This document shows, piece by piece, positions 1-8,446 of a stretch of DNA of 64,000 nt. The notes under the pieces are model-generated. The model did not search any database, was not told the origin of the DNA, and saw only the letters and a list, made by a program, of their open reading frames with translations. Every line of letters starts with the position of its first letter. Positions within the stretch are counted from its first letter, which is position 1. This DNA comes from Sinomonas atrocyanea (GTDB lineage: Bacteria; Actinomycetota; Actinomycetes; Actinomycetales; Micrococcaceae). The DNA lies in assembly GCF_030812675.1 (NCBI RefSeq), contig NZ_JAUSTE010000013.1:1-64000 (forward strand), written 5' to 3'. A program made the position numbers and the translations under genes.

Positions 1-122
1 CAGCAACCACCCCCCGCCCCCCCCCGTCCGGCCCTCCACAACCCCGTGCGGCGCCCCCCCCCCCCCGCGGCCGCGCCGCCCGCCCCCCCCCCCGCCCCCC
101 CCCCCCCCGGGGGGGGCCCCCG
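1..122. repeat. C-homopolymer-rich low-complexity stretch at left edge
   Basis: Long runs of C, one run of G and scattered GC-only words dominate this stretch. The short open frames in it encode only Pro/Ala/Arg/Gly and are not credible. Such homopolymers are typical of an assembly edge or a sequencing artefact, but a real low-complexity tract cannot be excluded. Confidence 0.7.
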
Positions 123-172
123 CCGCTGTCTTCGGCTCACTCGACCGCTGTCACGGTCGGCTCGTCCGGTGC

Positions 173-763
173 TCAGTCCTCGCGCGTCTCCGGGCCGGCC
201 TCGGCGGCCGGGGCGGCCTCCGATGGCTCCTCGGCAGTGGCCTCCTCGGCATGAGCCCCCGCTGGAGCGTCTTCCCCCGCCTCGGCTGCGCCGGTGACCG
301 AAGGCGAGCCCTCGGCGGCAGCCGAGCCCTCGGCGTCGTCCGTCCCACCGGCCGCGTCCGCGTGGGCCGCGGCGCGTTCCTCGGGCCGGACGCGCTCGGA
401 CCAGGGCACCCACTCCGGGGCGAGGACGGCATCCTCGGAGGGCACGAGGCCGATCTCGTTCACCGTGGCCTTCTTGGACCGGGCGACTCTGGCGACGGTG
501 ACGAACCACTGCCACCCGCGGTACCCGGGGAGGCGGGACTCGAAGAGGTGGGTGACCACGCGCTCGCCCTCGCTCTTGGCCGCGAGGTGCTCGCCGACGT
601 CCGCCGGGCGCGCGATCTCGGCGAGCGCGGACCGTGCAGTGTCCACCGCCGCGGCGAGGAAGGCGTCGGGCTTGCCGACGCGCCAGACAGGCACGCCGGC
701 CTTGCGCTTGACGACCGCCGCCGCGGTTCCGGCGGCCTGGGGGCGGGGAGTCTGCTCTGCCAT
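173..763 (-). CDS. DUF3027 family protein
   Basis: Encodes a 196-residue protein of the actinobacterial DUF3027 family, whose function is unknown to me. Residues about 15-130 hold the recognisable domain, including a Gly-Trp-Gln-Trp block, a VARVxRSKKxTVNEI strand and the APEWVPWSERVRP stretch. The last 65 residues are a low-complexity Ala/Glu/Gly tail. The chosen ATG lies two bases after the stop codon of the upstream cold-shock gene, so the two are almost certainly co-transcribed and translationally coupled. No signal peptide or membrane segment is visible, so a cytoplasmic protein is inferred. A longer open frame upstream only overlaps the cold-shock gene. Confidence 0.85.
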   Translation of the reverse strand: MAEQTPRPQAAGTAAAVVKRKAGVPVWRVGKPDAFLAAAVDTARSALAEIARPADVGEHLAAKSEGERVVTHLFESRLPGYRGWQWFVTVARVARSKKATVNEIGLVPSEDAVLAPEWVPWSERVRPEERAAAHADAAGGTDDAEGSAAAEGSPSVTGAAEAGEDAPAGAHAEEATAEEPSEAAPAAEAGPETRED

Positions 764-765
764 GG

Positions 766-1140
766 CTAGGCGTCGAGCTGGTCGGCGACGCGGCGCAGGG
801 CCGCAGCGATGGTGTGGCCCTTCTCCGGGTACGTGCCCCTGGCCAGCTGCCCGGAGAGGTTGTCGAGGACGCTCACGAGGTCCTGCACGATGGGGGCGAG
901 CTCGCGGGCGGGCATGCGCTTCGCCCGGGCCACCGAGGGGAGCTTCTCGAGGACCCGCACGGAGAGCGCCTGGGGTCCGCGCCGGCCGTCGGCGACTCCG
1001 TACTCCAGGCGCATGCCCGTCTTGACCTCCGCGTCCGCGGGGACAGCCGAACCGGGCAGGAAGACCTCCTGCCCGTCGTCGCCCGCAATGAACCCGAAGC
1101 CCTTCGCCTTGTCGAAGAACTTGACCTTGCCAGTTGGCAC
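766..1140 (-). CDS. Cold-shock domain protein with C-terminal extension
   Basis: The N-terminal 66 residues are a cold-shock domain, a small beta-barrel that binds single-stranded RNA or DNA. The RNP1-like block KGFGFI and RNP2-like VFLPGSAV are visible. A further 58 residues form a predicted helical extension, so the protein (124 residues) is nearly twice the 65-70 of ordinary Csp proteins. The start is taken as the GTG that gives a PTGKVKFF N-terminus, preceded by a G-rich ribosome site; an in-frame ATG five codons upstream is the alternative. It is the first gene of a pair with the DUF3027 gene. Role in RNA chaperoning is inferred from the family. Confidence 0.85.
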   Translation of the reverse strand: MPTGKVKFFDKAKGFGFIAGDDGQEVFLPGSAVPADAEVKTGMRLEYGVADGRRGPQALSVRVLEKLPSVARAKRMPARELAPIVQDLVSVLDNLSGQLARGTYPEKGHTIAAALRRVADQLDA

Positions 1141-1326
1141 TGCCACAACCCCCATCTGTGAGGACTCGAAGGGAAACCGCCCGCGCCGGTGCCGTGGTGC
1201 GAGCGCGGACGCTGACCGCGGCCGCGGCAGGTGCTCCGGTCACGGGCGGGATGCTGTACTGCTTCTAGGTTACTGGCTCGCACGCAGAAAGTCGGGGCGC
1301 TGCCACCGCCCGGGCCCCGGCGCTGT

Positions 1327-1332
1327 TAGGTT
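1327..1332 (+). promoter_or_regulatory. Leaderless-type -10 box for the 1339 gene
   Basis: TAGGTT lies six bases before the ATG, so the transcript probably starts at or next to the start codon. Confidence 0.45.
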
Positions 1333-1338
1333 GGAGCC

Positions 1339-1620
1339 ATGGTGCCATCCGTGCCTCATCAGGACCCCCTCGGCCCTCCGGCGCGCCGCGAACCCGTGAA
1401 GGGCTCCCGCACTCCGGGCTGGCGCAAGGCCGTCACCGCGGCCGGCGTCATCGTGGCGGTGGTGTCCGTGGCCGCCTGGGCGGTGACGCTCTCCGTCGCC
1501 GCAGCGGGCGGATCGGAGCCGGCGTGGGTCGGCGCCGTGGCCCTCTACGGGCTTCCCGTGGCATTCATCCTCATGGGGGCAGCGATTGTGGGGGCCGTCA
1601 TCGAACGGAGGCGCCGCTAG
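1339..1620 (+). CDS. Small two-helix membrane protein
   Basis: A 93-residue protein with a basic N-terminal stretch of about 30 residues and two hydrophobic helices (about 32-53 and 65-86), ending in a run of arginines. This predicts an integral membrane protein with both ends on the cytoplasmic side. I do not recognise a named family. It is followed two bases later by the helicase-associated gene, so it may head that operon. A -10-like box six bases before ATG suggests a leaderless message. Function unknown. Confidence 0.7.
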   Translation: MVPSVPHQDPLGPPARREPVKGSRTPGWRKAVTAAGVIVAVVSVAAWAVTLSVAAAGGSEPAWVGAVALYGLPVAFILMGAAIVGAVIERRRR

Positions 1621-1621
1621 C

Positions 1622-4018
1622 ATGTCATCGATCCGCGCACTCGCCGAGGAGCTGTCGGCCCGGGGCAACGACTCCCTCCGCCGCCTGTTCCTGGCCCGCC
1701 CGGACCTGATCATGCCGGGCGTGCCCGACTTCGCCGCACTGGCGGCCCGGGCCTGCGCCCGGGTCAGCCTGCAGCGGGCCCTGGAGGGGCTCACCAAGCC
1801 CGAGCTCGAGGTCCTCGAGGCCCTCGTGCTCACCACGAACGAGGACGAGGGCCGCAGCGGCAGCGCCGTCGAGCTGCGCCACGCGGTCGGCAACGCGACA
1901 CTCGGCACGCTCGAGACGATCCTCGCGAACCTGTCCCAGCTCGCCCTCCTGTACCGCGCAGATCCGCCGGACACGATCCATTCGGCCTCGGGCAGCCGGC
2001 GGCGCTACTACCAGCCGGTGGCCCGCGTCCGGGAGGTCCTCGGCAGCTACCCCGCGGGGCTCGGGCGCCCCTACACCGACCTCGCCACGACGTCCTCCGT
2101 CTTCGCGGAGCAGGCGGCGCGCATCGTCAACGCGAACGCGGCGGTGCAGCCTGAGGGCCAGCAGCAGCCCGTCGAGCACCACATCGCGGCGGCGTACGCG
2201 CTCGAGCGGTGGGCGGCCCTCCCCGAGTCGCTCGACGGAGCCCCGCCCCGCACCGCGGAGGTCCTCGCCAAGTTCGCCCACTGGCCGGTCGGCGCTGTCC
2301 CGCACGCGGCGGCCAGGGTCAGGCCTGGGAAGAAGACGGACAACCCGATCGACTGGCTCCTGACCCACGGCCTGCTCGTGCCGCTCGACGACGAGCACGT
2401 GGAACTCCCGCGCGCCGCCGGCCTCGCGCTCCGCGGGGGGCGGATCGTCCCCGACCTCGCGATGGCCCCGCCCCCGGCCGCGCTCTCGACCACCACGGCC
2501 GCCCTGCGCCGCAACGCCGCGCTGGGGGCGATCGGCGACGTCCTGCGCACGGTGAGCGCCCTCGCCGTCGAGGCCGCCGAGCGGCCCATCGAGACTCTGC
2601 GCTCCGGCGGCGTGGGCACCCGCGAGATGCGCCGGCTCACCGCCGCGCTGCGGACCGACGCCGATGCCGCGGTGTTCGCGCTCGAGCTCGCGGCCGCGGC
2701 CAGAGTCCTCAGCCTGGACCCGGACACCTCGACCTGGCGCGCCACCGGAGCCGAGGCGTGGCTCGCGCTGTCGCGGCCCGAGCAGTGGCTCGTGCTCGCG
2801 ACCGTGTGGCTGGACACCCCCCGGGTCGCCTCGCTGGCGATGTCCGGCGAGGGGAGCGACCAGCTCGCGCCGCTCTCCGGCGAGGGCCAGCGCTCCGACG
2901 CGCCCAGCGTCCGGCGGCGGATCCTCGAGGTGGCGGCTGCGCTCTCCCGTGAGAGCGCCCAGTCCAACGGGCGCGTGCCGGTCGTGGACGCCGAGTCGGT
3001 CCGCGCGAGGATCGACTGGCTCCAGCCGCGGCTCGCGCGCCGGCTGCGTGGCCTCCTCGACACGGTCCTCGCCGAGGCCGCACTGCTGGGCTTCACCGGC
3101 TCCGGAGCGCTCACGGGAGTGGGCGACGCCGTGCTGCGCGACGACTTCGATGCGGCCCGCGCGAGCCTCGCGGAGCTGCTGCCCGCCGGGGTCGAGAAGG
3201 TGCTGCTCCAGGCCGACCTCACCGCCGTCGCGCCCGGCTACCTCGACCCGGTCCTGGCCCGCAGGCTCGCGCTCCTCGCCGATCCCGAGGGCCGGGGGCC
3301 CGCCACCATCTACCGGTTCTCCGCGGCCAGCCTCCGCCGCGCCCTGGACGCCGGCGAGGACGCGGCCTCCATCCACGCGTTCCTGAGCGAGCACGCCTCG
3401 ACCGCGGTGCCGCAGCCGCTGGCCTACCTGATCGACGACACCGCCGCGCGGCACGGACGCATCCGCGTGGGCCGCGCGGGCAGCTTCATCGCGAGCGACG
3501 ACGAGGCCGCCCTCGCGGGAGTCCTCGCCGATCCCGCGGCGCGGCAGCTCGGGCTCACCCAGATCGCCCCGACCGTCCTCGTCAGCAATGCCAGCCCCCA
3601 GGAGGTCGCGGGCGTGCTGCGCGAGCTCGGCCTCTCCCCCGCCGTGGACGCCACCCTCGACCCGGTAGTGCGGCTGCGGCGCGCCGCCGGCACCGGCACC
3701 CTTCCGCTGCCCGCGCCCCGCGCGCCCGTCCCGGACCACGAGGCGGTGGAGGCGCAGCTCGCGATCCTGCGCACGCAGTCCCCGGTAGGCCCGGCTGGCG
3801 ACGAGGCCGCGCCGGCGATGGGCATCGAGACCCTGCAGAAGGCCATCCGCCTCAAGCGGGCGGTACGCTTGAGCATCGTCGACGCGCTCGGCAACTCGAG
3901 CATCGAGGAGCTCCGCCCGGTCTCCATCTCGGCCGGCCGGGTGCGCGTCTTCGACCCGGAGCGCGAGACGGAGCGCGTCCTCTCCGTCCACCGCATCATC
4001 GACGTCGAGCTGGCCTGA
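1622..4018 (+). CDS. Helicase-associated (Helicase_C_3) domain protein
   Basis: A 798-residue protein of the actinobacterial family annotated as helicase-associated or helicase conserved C-terminal domain (Helicase_C_3, XPB/Ssl2-like). No Walker A, DEAD or helicase motif VI is visible, so it should not be an active ATPase by itself. The N-terminal region carries a winged-helix-like stretch (KPELEVLEALVLTT). Around residues 530-680 lies the Helicase_C_3-like region (FRFSAASLRRALDAG-type motif, strand-rich SFIASDDEAAL). The C-terminal 40 residues resemble a WYL-like strand set. The ATG lies one base after the preceding stop. It sits directly before the XPB helicase gene, and a joint role in DNA repair or transcription-coupled processes is inferred. 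Confidence 0.8.
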   Translation: MSSIRALAEELSARGNDSLRRLFLARPDLIMPGVPDFAALAARACARVSLQRALEGLTKPELEVLEALVLTTNEDEGRSGSAVELRHAVGNATLGTLETILANLSQLALLYRADPPDTIHSASGSRRRYYQPVARVREVLGSYPAGLGRPYTDLATTSSVFAEQAARIVNANAAVQPEGQQQPVEHHIAAAYALERWAALPESLDGAPPRTAEVLAKFAHWPVGAVPHAAARVRPGKKTDNPIDWLLTHGLLVPLDDEHVELPRAAGLALRGGRIVPDLAMAPPPAALSTTTAALRRNAALGAIGDVLRTVSALAVEAAERPIETLRSGGVGTREMRRLTAALRTDADAAVFALELAAAARVLSLDPDTSTWRATGAEAWLALSRPEQWLVLATVWLDTPRVASLAMSGEGSDQLAPLSGEGQRSDAPSVRRRILEVAAALSRESAQSNGRVPVVDAESVRARIDWLQPRLARRLRGLLDTVLAEAALLGFTGSGALTGVGDAVLRDDFDAARASLAELLPAGVEKVLLQADLTAVAPGYLDPVLARRLALLADPEGRGPATIYRFSAASLRRALDAGEDAASIHAFLSEHASTAVPQPLAYLIDDTAARHGRIRVGRAGSFIASDDEAALAGVLADPAARQLGLTQIAPTVLVSNASPQEVAGVLRELGLSPAVDATLDPVVRLRRAAGTGTLPLPAPRAPVPDHEAVEAQLAILRTQSPVGPAGDEAAPAMGIETLQKAIRLKRAVRLSIVDALGNSSIEELRPVSISAGRVRVFDPERETERVLSVHRIIDVELA

Positions 4019-4070
4019 GCGGGCCGTCCCCCGGGCGGCCCGCGGCGGCCGGCCGGGAAGGAGGCGCCCC

Positions 4071-5804
4071 GTGACCGACGGACCGCTCATCGTCCAGAGC
4101 GACAAGACCATCCTGCTCGAAGTGGACCACCCCCAGTCCACCGAGGCCCGCCACGCGATCGCCGCGTTCGCCGAGCTCGAGCGCGCCCCCGAGCACGTGC
4201 ACACCTACAGGCTCACCCCGCTCGGGCTGTGGAACGCGCGGGCCGCGGGGCTCGACGCCGAGCAGGTCCTCAACACACTCCTGACCTACTCGCGCTTCCC
4301 CGTCCCGCATGCCCTCCTGATCGACATCGAGGAGACGATGTCCCGCTACGGTCGGCTCCGGCTCGAGAAGGACCCGGTCCACGGCCTGGTGCTGCGCTCC
4401 GAGGACTTCCCCGTGCTCGAAGAGGTCCACCGCGCCAAGAAGATCGCCCCCATGCTCGGGCCGCGCATCGACCCGCAGACCACGGTGGTCCACTCCTCCC
4501 AGCGGGGCGCCCTCAAGCAGGCCCTGCTCAAGATCGGCTGGCCCGCCGAGGACCTCGCGGGCTACGTCGACGGGACGCCGCACCCGATGGCGCTCACCGA
4601 GACTGTGCCGGCCGCGGCCGGGGGTGACGCGGGAGGCGACGCGGACGACGGCGGCCACCCACCGGCGTCGTCCGCCTCCACCCGCGGTGCCGGCGGCTGG
4701 TCCCTGCGCCCGTACCAGCGGGTCGCGGCGGAGAACTTCTGGGCTGGCGGCAGCGGCGTGGTGGTGCTCCCCTGCGGGGCCGGGAAGACGCTCGTCGGCG
4801 CGGCGGCGATGGCGCAGTCGTCCACGACCACGCTGATCCTCGTGACCAACACGGTCTCGGCCCGGCAGTGGCGCGACGAGTTGCTCAAGCGCACCACGCT
4901 GACCGAGGAGGAGATCGGCGAGTACTCCGGGGCCGTCAAGGAGGTCCGGCCGGTCACGATTGCGACCTACCAGGTCCTCACCTCGAAGCGCGGCGGCCTC
5001 TACCCCCACCTCGAGCTGCTCGACGCCAACGACTGGGGCCTCATCATCTACGACGAGGTGCACCTCCTGCCCGCGCCGATCTTCCGTATGACCGCGGACC
5101 TGCAGGCACGGCGCAGGCTCGGGCTCACCGCCACCCTCGTGCGCGAGGACGGGCGCGAGGGCGAGGTCTTCTCCCTGATCGGGCCCAAGCGCTACGACGC
5201 GCCGTGGAAGGACATCGAGGCGCAGGGCTACATCGCCCCCGCGGACTGCGTGGAGGTCCGGGTCGACCTGCCACGCGAGGAGCGGATGGCGTACGCGATG
5301 GCCGAGGAGGCGGACAAGTACCGCCTCTGCGCGGCGAGCGAGACGAAGACCGACGTGGTCGCGCGGCTCGTGGCCCGGCACGCGGACGAGCAGCTGCTCG
5401 TGATCGGTCAGTTCCTCGACCAGCTCGCCGAGATCGGCGAGCGCATCGGCGCACCCGTCATCACCGGATCCACGAGCGTGAAGGAACGCCAACGGCTCTT
5501 CGATGCGTTCCGCGCCGGGGAGGAGCACCGCCTCGTGGTCTCGAAGGTCGCGAACTTCTCCATCGACCTCCCGGAGGCGTCGGTCGCGATCCAGGTCTCG
5601 GGCTCGTTCGGGTCCAGGCAGGAGGAGGCGCAGCGGCTCGGGCGGCTGCTGCGGCCCAAGGCGGACGGGCGCGCGGCGCGGTTCTACGCCCTCGTCGCAC
5701 GGGACACCCTCGACCAGGACTTCGCGGCCAAGCGCCAGCGGTTCCTCGCCGAGCAGGGCTACGCGTACCGGATCCTCGACGCCGGGGAGATCCCCGGCGC
5801 CTGA
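4071..5804 (+). CDS. DNA repair helicase XPB-type (SF2)
   Basis: A 577-residue superfamily-2 helicase of the XPB/ERCC3/RAD25 family. The N-terminal 170 residues match the Helicase_C_3-type domain found before the motor in these proteins. A Gly/Asp/Ala linker follows (about 180-205). Then come the Q-like block LRPYQ, Walker A CGAGKT (235-240), the DEVH box (328-331), the XPB-specific RED triad inside GLTATLVRED (358-360), and motif VI QRLGRLLRPK near the C-terminus. Bacterial XPBs unwind DNA 3'-5' in an ATP-dependent way; their precise pathway is not settled. GTG start with a good AAGGAGG ribosome site. It forms a pair with the upstream helicase-associated gene, 52 bases away. Confidence 0.93.
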   Translation: MTDGPLIVQSDKTILLEVDHPQSTEARHAIAAFAELERAPEHVHTYRLTPLGLWNARAAGLDAEQVLNTLLTYSRFPVPHALLIDIEETMSRYGRLRLEKDPVHGLVLRSEDFPVLEEVHRAKKIAPMLGPRIDPQTTVVHSSQRGALKQALLKIGWPAEDLAGYVDGTPHPMALTETVPAAAGGDAGGDADDGGHPPASSASTRGAGGWSLRPYQRVAAENFWAGGSGVVVLPCGAGKTLVGAAAMAQSSTTTLILVTNTVSARQWRDELLKRTTLTEEEIGEYSGAVKEVRPVTIATYQVLTSKRGGLYPHLELLDANDWGLIIYDEVHLLPAPIFRMTADLQARRRLGLTATLVREDGREGEVFSLIGPKRYDAPWKDIEAQGYIAPADCVEVRVDLPREERMAYAMAEEADKYRLCAASETKTDVVARLVARHADEQLLVIGQFLDQLAEIGERIGAPVITGSTSVKERQRLFDAFRAGEEHRLVVSKVANFSIDLPEASVAIQVSGSFGSRQEEAQRLGRLLRPKADGRAARFYALVARDTLDQDFAAKRQRFLAEQGYAYRILDAGEIPGA

Positions 5805-5939
5805 GGCGGGGGGGGTTCGGATGCGGGTGTGGCCGCGGCGTGCACGGCGGGCGTGCACCCCGGCTCCGCCGACGCGGCCCGGCACCATCGCACAGCCAAC
5901 GTCCAGACGATTCTCAGAAACCCGGTAGACGATGGAGGC

Positions 5940-6644
5940 GTGAAGAAGACCGAGCACGAAGCCAAGCTCCTCGTCGTCGACGACGAGCCCAACATCCGGG
6001 AACTCCTCTCGACCTCGCTCCGCTTTGCGGGGTTCGAGGTCGTCGCCGCCGGCAACGGGCGCGAGGCCCTCGCCGCCGCGGAGGCGCAGTCTCCGGACCT
6101 CGTGGTGCTCGACGTCATGCTGCCCGACATGGACGGCTTCACCGTCACGCGCAAGCTCCGCGCCGCCGGACGCCACGTGCCGGTCCTCTTCCTCACCGCC
6201 AAGGACGAGACCGAGGACAAGGTCCAGGGCCTCACCGTCGGCGGCGACGACTACGTGACCAAGCCGTTCAGCCTCGACGAGGTCGTGGCCCGCATCCGCG
6301 CCGTCCTGCGCCGGACCCAGCCCGTGCTGGACGACGACGCCGTGATCCGGGTCGACGACCTCGAACTCGACGACGACGCGCACGAGGTGCGCCGGGGCGG
6401 GGTCAGCATCGACCTCTCCCCCACCGAGTTCAAGCTCCTCCGGTACCTGATGCTCAACCCCAACCGGGTCCTGTCCAAGTCCCAGATCCTCGACCACGTC
6501 TGGGAGTACGACTTCAACGGCGACGCCTCGATCGTCGAGTCCTACATCTCCTATCTGCGCCGCAAGGTGGACGTCAACGGCCCCGGCCTCATCCAGACCA
6601 AGCGCGGCGTGGGCTACGTCCTGCGGACGGCCGAGAAGCGCTGA
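5940..6644 (+). CDS. OmpR/PhoB-type response regulator
   Basis: A 234-residue two-domain regulator. The receiver domain (residues 9-120) has the acidic pair DD 14-15, the phospho-acceptor Asp58 within VVLDVMLPD, the conserved Thr/Ser and Lys of FLTAKDE. The C-terminal winged-helix domain (about 135-232) contains ELSPTEFKLL-like and SIVESYISYLRRKVD recognition-helix signatures. The next gene, three bases on, is its partner histidine kinase, so both form one operon. The GTG start is chosen because homologous regulators begin with KKTE. The GGAGG before it is only one base from the GTG, which is unusually close. A longer open frame reaches upstream but is not conserved-looking. The regulon cannot be read from here. 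Confidence 0.92.
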   Translation: MKKTEHEAKLLVVDDEPNIRELLSTSLRFAGFEVVAAGNGREALAAAEAQSPDLVVLDVMLPDMDGFTVTRKLRAAGRHVPVLFLTAKDETEDKVQGLTVGGDDYVTKPFSLDEVVARIRAVLRRTQPVLDDDAVIRVDDLELDDDAHEVRRGGVSIDLSPTEFKLLRYLMLNPNRVLSKSQILDHVWEYDFNGDASIVESYISYLRRKVDVNGPGLIQTKRGVGYVLRTAEKR

Positions 6645-6647
6645 CGC

Positions 6648-8210
6648 GTGCTGGCCGCCTGGAAGCGGGCGTCGCTGCGGACGCAGCTCGTCGCGATCAT
6701 GATGGTCCTGCTCACGGGCGCCATCTTCCTGACGGCGGCAGCCACCGTGACCCAGCTGCGCACCTACCTCGTGGGACAGCTCGACGCGCGCCTCGACAAC
6801 GCCTCCGAGTTCGCCAGGAACAACCAGGACATCGACCTGCTGACCACGGCCAACCCGATGATCCCGCAGGACTACGTCCTGGTGATCTACCCGCAGGGCG
6901 GGTCGCCGAGCTTCTACTACTCGCCCGACCAGTCGATCGGCCGCCCCGACATCCCCTCGATCACCCCTGACGAGGCCCGCGCGATGCAGCAGCGCGGAGA
7001 GATCCGCGAGGTCCGGGGCACGGTCAACTCCGTGGACTGGCGCTACACCGCGATCCCCGTGCGCATCGTCGCGTCCAACACCCCGGCGACGATCGTGATC
7101 GCCCTGCCGCTGACGGAGGTCGAGGACGCCATCCAGCACACCCTCGGACTCACGGCCGGGGTCGGGATCGTGACCCTCGCCCTGGTCTTCGCGATCGCCA
7201 CCTGGACGGTCACCCGCGCGTTCCGCCCGCTCCGGCGGGTGGAGAAGACGGCCGCCGCGATCGCCGCCGGAGACCTCTCCCAGCGCGTCGACGAGGAGGC
7301 CCCCGGCACCGAGCTCGGGCGGCTGTCCACCTCGCTGAATGCGATGCTGGCCCACATCGAGGTCGCGTTCCAGGCCCGCATGGCCTCGGAGGCGCGGATG
7401 CGCCGCTTCATCTCGGACGCCTCCCACGAGCTGCGGACCCCGCTCGTGACCATCCGGGGCTTCTCCGAGCTCTACCGGCACGGAGCCCTCGCGACCCAGG
7501 AGGACGTCGCGACGGCGATGGGCCGGATCGAGAGCGAGGCGAAGCGCATGGGCACCATGGTGGAGGACCTCCTGACGCTGGCCCGGCTCGACGAGCAGCG
7601 CCCGCTCACGCTCAAGCCGCTGGACCTCCTGCCGATCGGCCACGACGCCGTGGTGGACATGCGGGCCACGGCGCCTGACCGCACCGTGCGGCTGGTGGGG
7701 CTGGACAGCGGCTCCCCGGCGCCGGCCCCCACGCTCGGGGACGAGGCGAGGATCCGCCAGGTGGTCGGGAACATCGTGGGCAACGCGCTGCAGTACACGC
7801 CGCCGGGCTCCCCGCTCGAGGTGGCCGTCGGGACGCGCGGCGCTGGGCCCCATCCCGTGGCCGTGCTCGAGCTGCGCGACCACGGCCCCGGGATCGGGGA
7901 GAAGGACGCGGCGAAGATCTTCGAGCGCTTCTACCGCGCGGACTCCTCCCGGACGAGGGACACCGGCGGGACGGGCCTCGGCCTCGCGATCGTGGCCGCG
8001 ATCGTCGGCTCCCACCACGGCACCGTGCGGCACCATGACACCCCCGGCGGCGGCTCCACCTTCGTCATCGAGATGCCCTACGTCGTCCTGCCGGAGCGTC
8101 CCACGGAGCCCCCGCCCGGGGCGGCCCGCTCCGGCGGTGCCGGCTCCGGCGGTCCGGGCTCGGAGCGCACGACAGCGGGCGGCAGCGCGGGCGGCCACCT
8201 CCCCCGGTGA
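6648..8210 (+). CDS. HAMP-domain sensor histidine kinase
   Basis: A 520-residue membrane sensor kinase, partner of the preceding response regulator. Transmembrane helix 1 covers about residues 13-35, an extracytoplasmic sensing region about 36-165, and helix 2 about 166-188. A HAMP domain (RPLRRVEKTAAAIAAGDLSQRV) follows. The dimerisation domain has the phospho-acceptor His260 in SDASHELRTPL. The ATPase domain shows the N box (GNIVGNALQYTP), the G1 box DHGPGIG and the G2 box GGTGLGLAIV. The C-terminal 45 residues are Gly/Pro/Ser-rich and probably disordered. GTG start three bases after the regulator's stop codon. Signal sensed is unknown. Confidence 0.93.
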   Translation: MLAAWKRASLRTQLVAIMMVLLTGAIFLTAAATVTQLRTYLVGQLDARLDNASEFARNNQDIDLLTTANPMIPQDYVLVIYPQGGSPSFYYSPDQSIGRPDIPSITPDEARAMQQRGEIREVRGTVNSVDWRYTAIPVRIVASNTPATIVIALPLTEVEDAIQHTLGLTAGVGIVTLALVFAIATWTVTRAFRPLRRVEKTAAAIAAGDLSQRVDEEAPGTELGRLSTSLNAMLAHIEVAFQARMASEARMRRFISDASHELRTPLVTIRGFSELYRHGALATQEDVATAMGRIESEAKRMGTMVEDLLTLARLDEQRPLTLKPLDLLPIGHDAVVDMRATAPDRTVRLVGLDSGSPAPAPTLGDEARIRQVVGNIVGNALQYTPPGSPLEVAVGTRGAGPHPVAVLELRDHGPGIGEKDAAKIFERFYRADSSRTRDTGGTGLGLAIVAAIVGSHHGTVRHHDTPGGGSTFVIEMPYVVLPERPTEPPPGAARSGGAGSGGPGSERTTAGGSAGGHLPR

Positions 8211-8302
8211 GGGGCGTCCGCGCGGAGGCGCGGCGGTGCGGCGCGGAGGCGCGGCGGTGCGGCGCGGAGGGGCGTCCGCGCGGAGGCGCGGCGGTGCGGC
8301 GC
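8209..8302. repeat. GC-rich direct repeats
   Basis: A 36-bp unit beginning GAGGGGCGTCCGCGCGGAGG occurs at 8209-8244 and again at 8267-8302. A 21-bp piece of its right part is repeated between them. The array starts at the kinase stop codon and lies before the WXG100 gene. No open frame there is credible. Confidence 0.8.
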
Positions 8303-8446
8303 CGAGGGCCGTCTGCGCGCCGGCGCGGGGGCGGCGTCGAGTTGTCCACATAGCCCCGGCCGGACGCTGCGGGGGGCGGCTGCCGGTCCCTAGGGTCGGA
8401 AGGGACGGCGCGGACCAGCCGCGGCACAACCAGAAGGCGGGCAACC

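Noticed and set aside
46-297. An 83-codon Pro-rich frame
   Set aside because: It arises from the C homopolymers and overlaps the DUF3027 gene.
8209-8302. Direct repeats as a CRISPR array
   Set aside because: Only two full units with a partial copy between, no unique spacers and no cas genes.
3996-8444. A 1482-codon open frame on the minus strand
   Set aside because: It mirrors the XPB, response-regulator and kinase genes; such long shadows are expected at this GC level.
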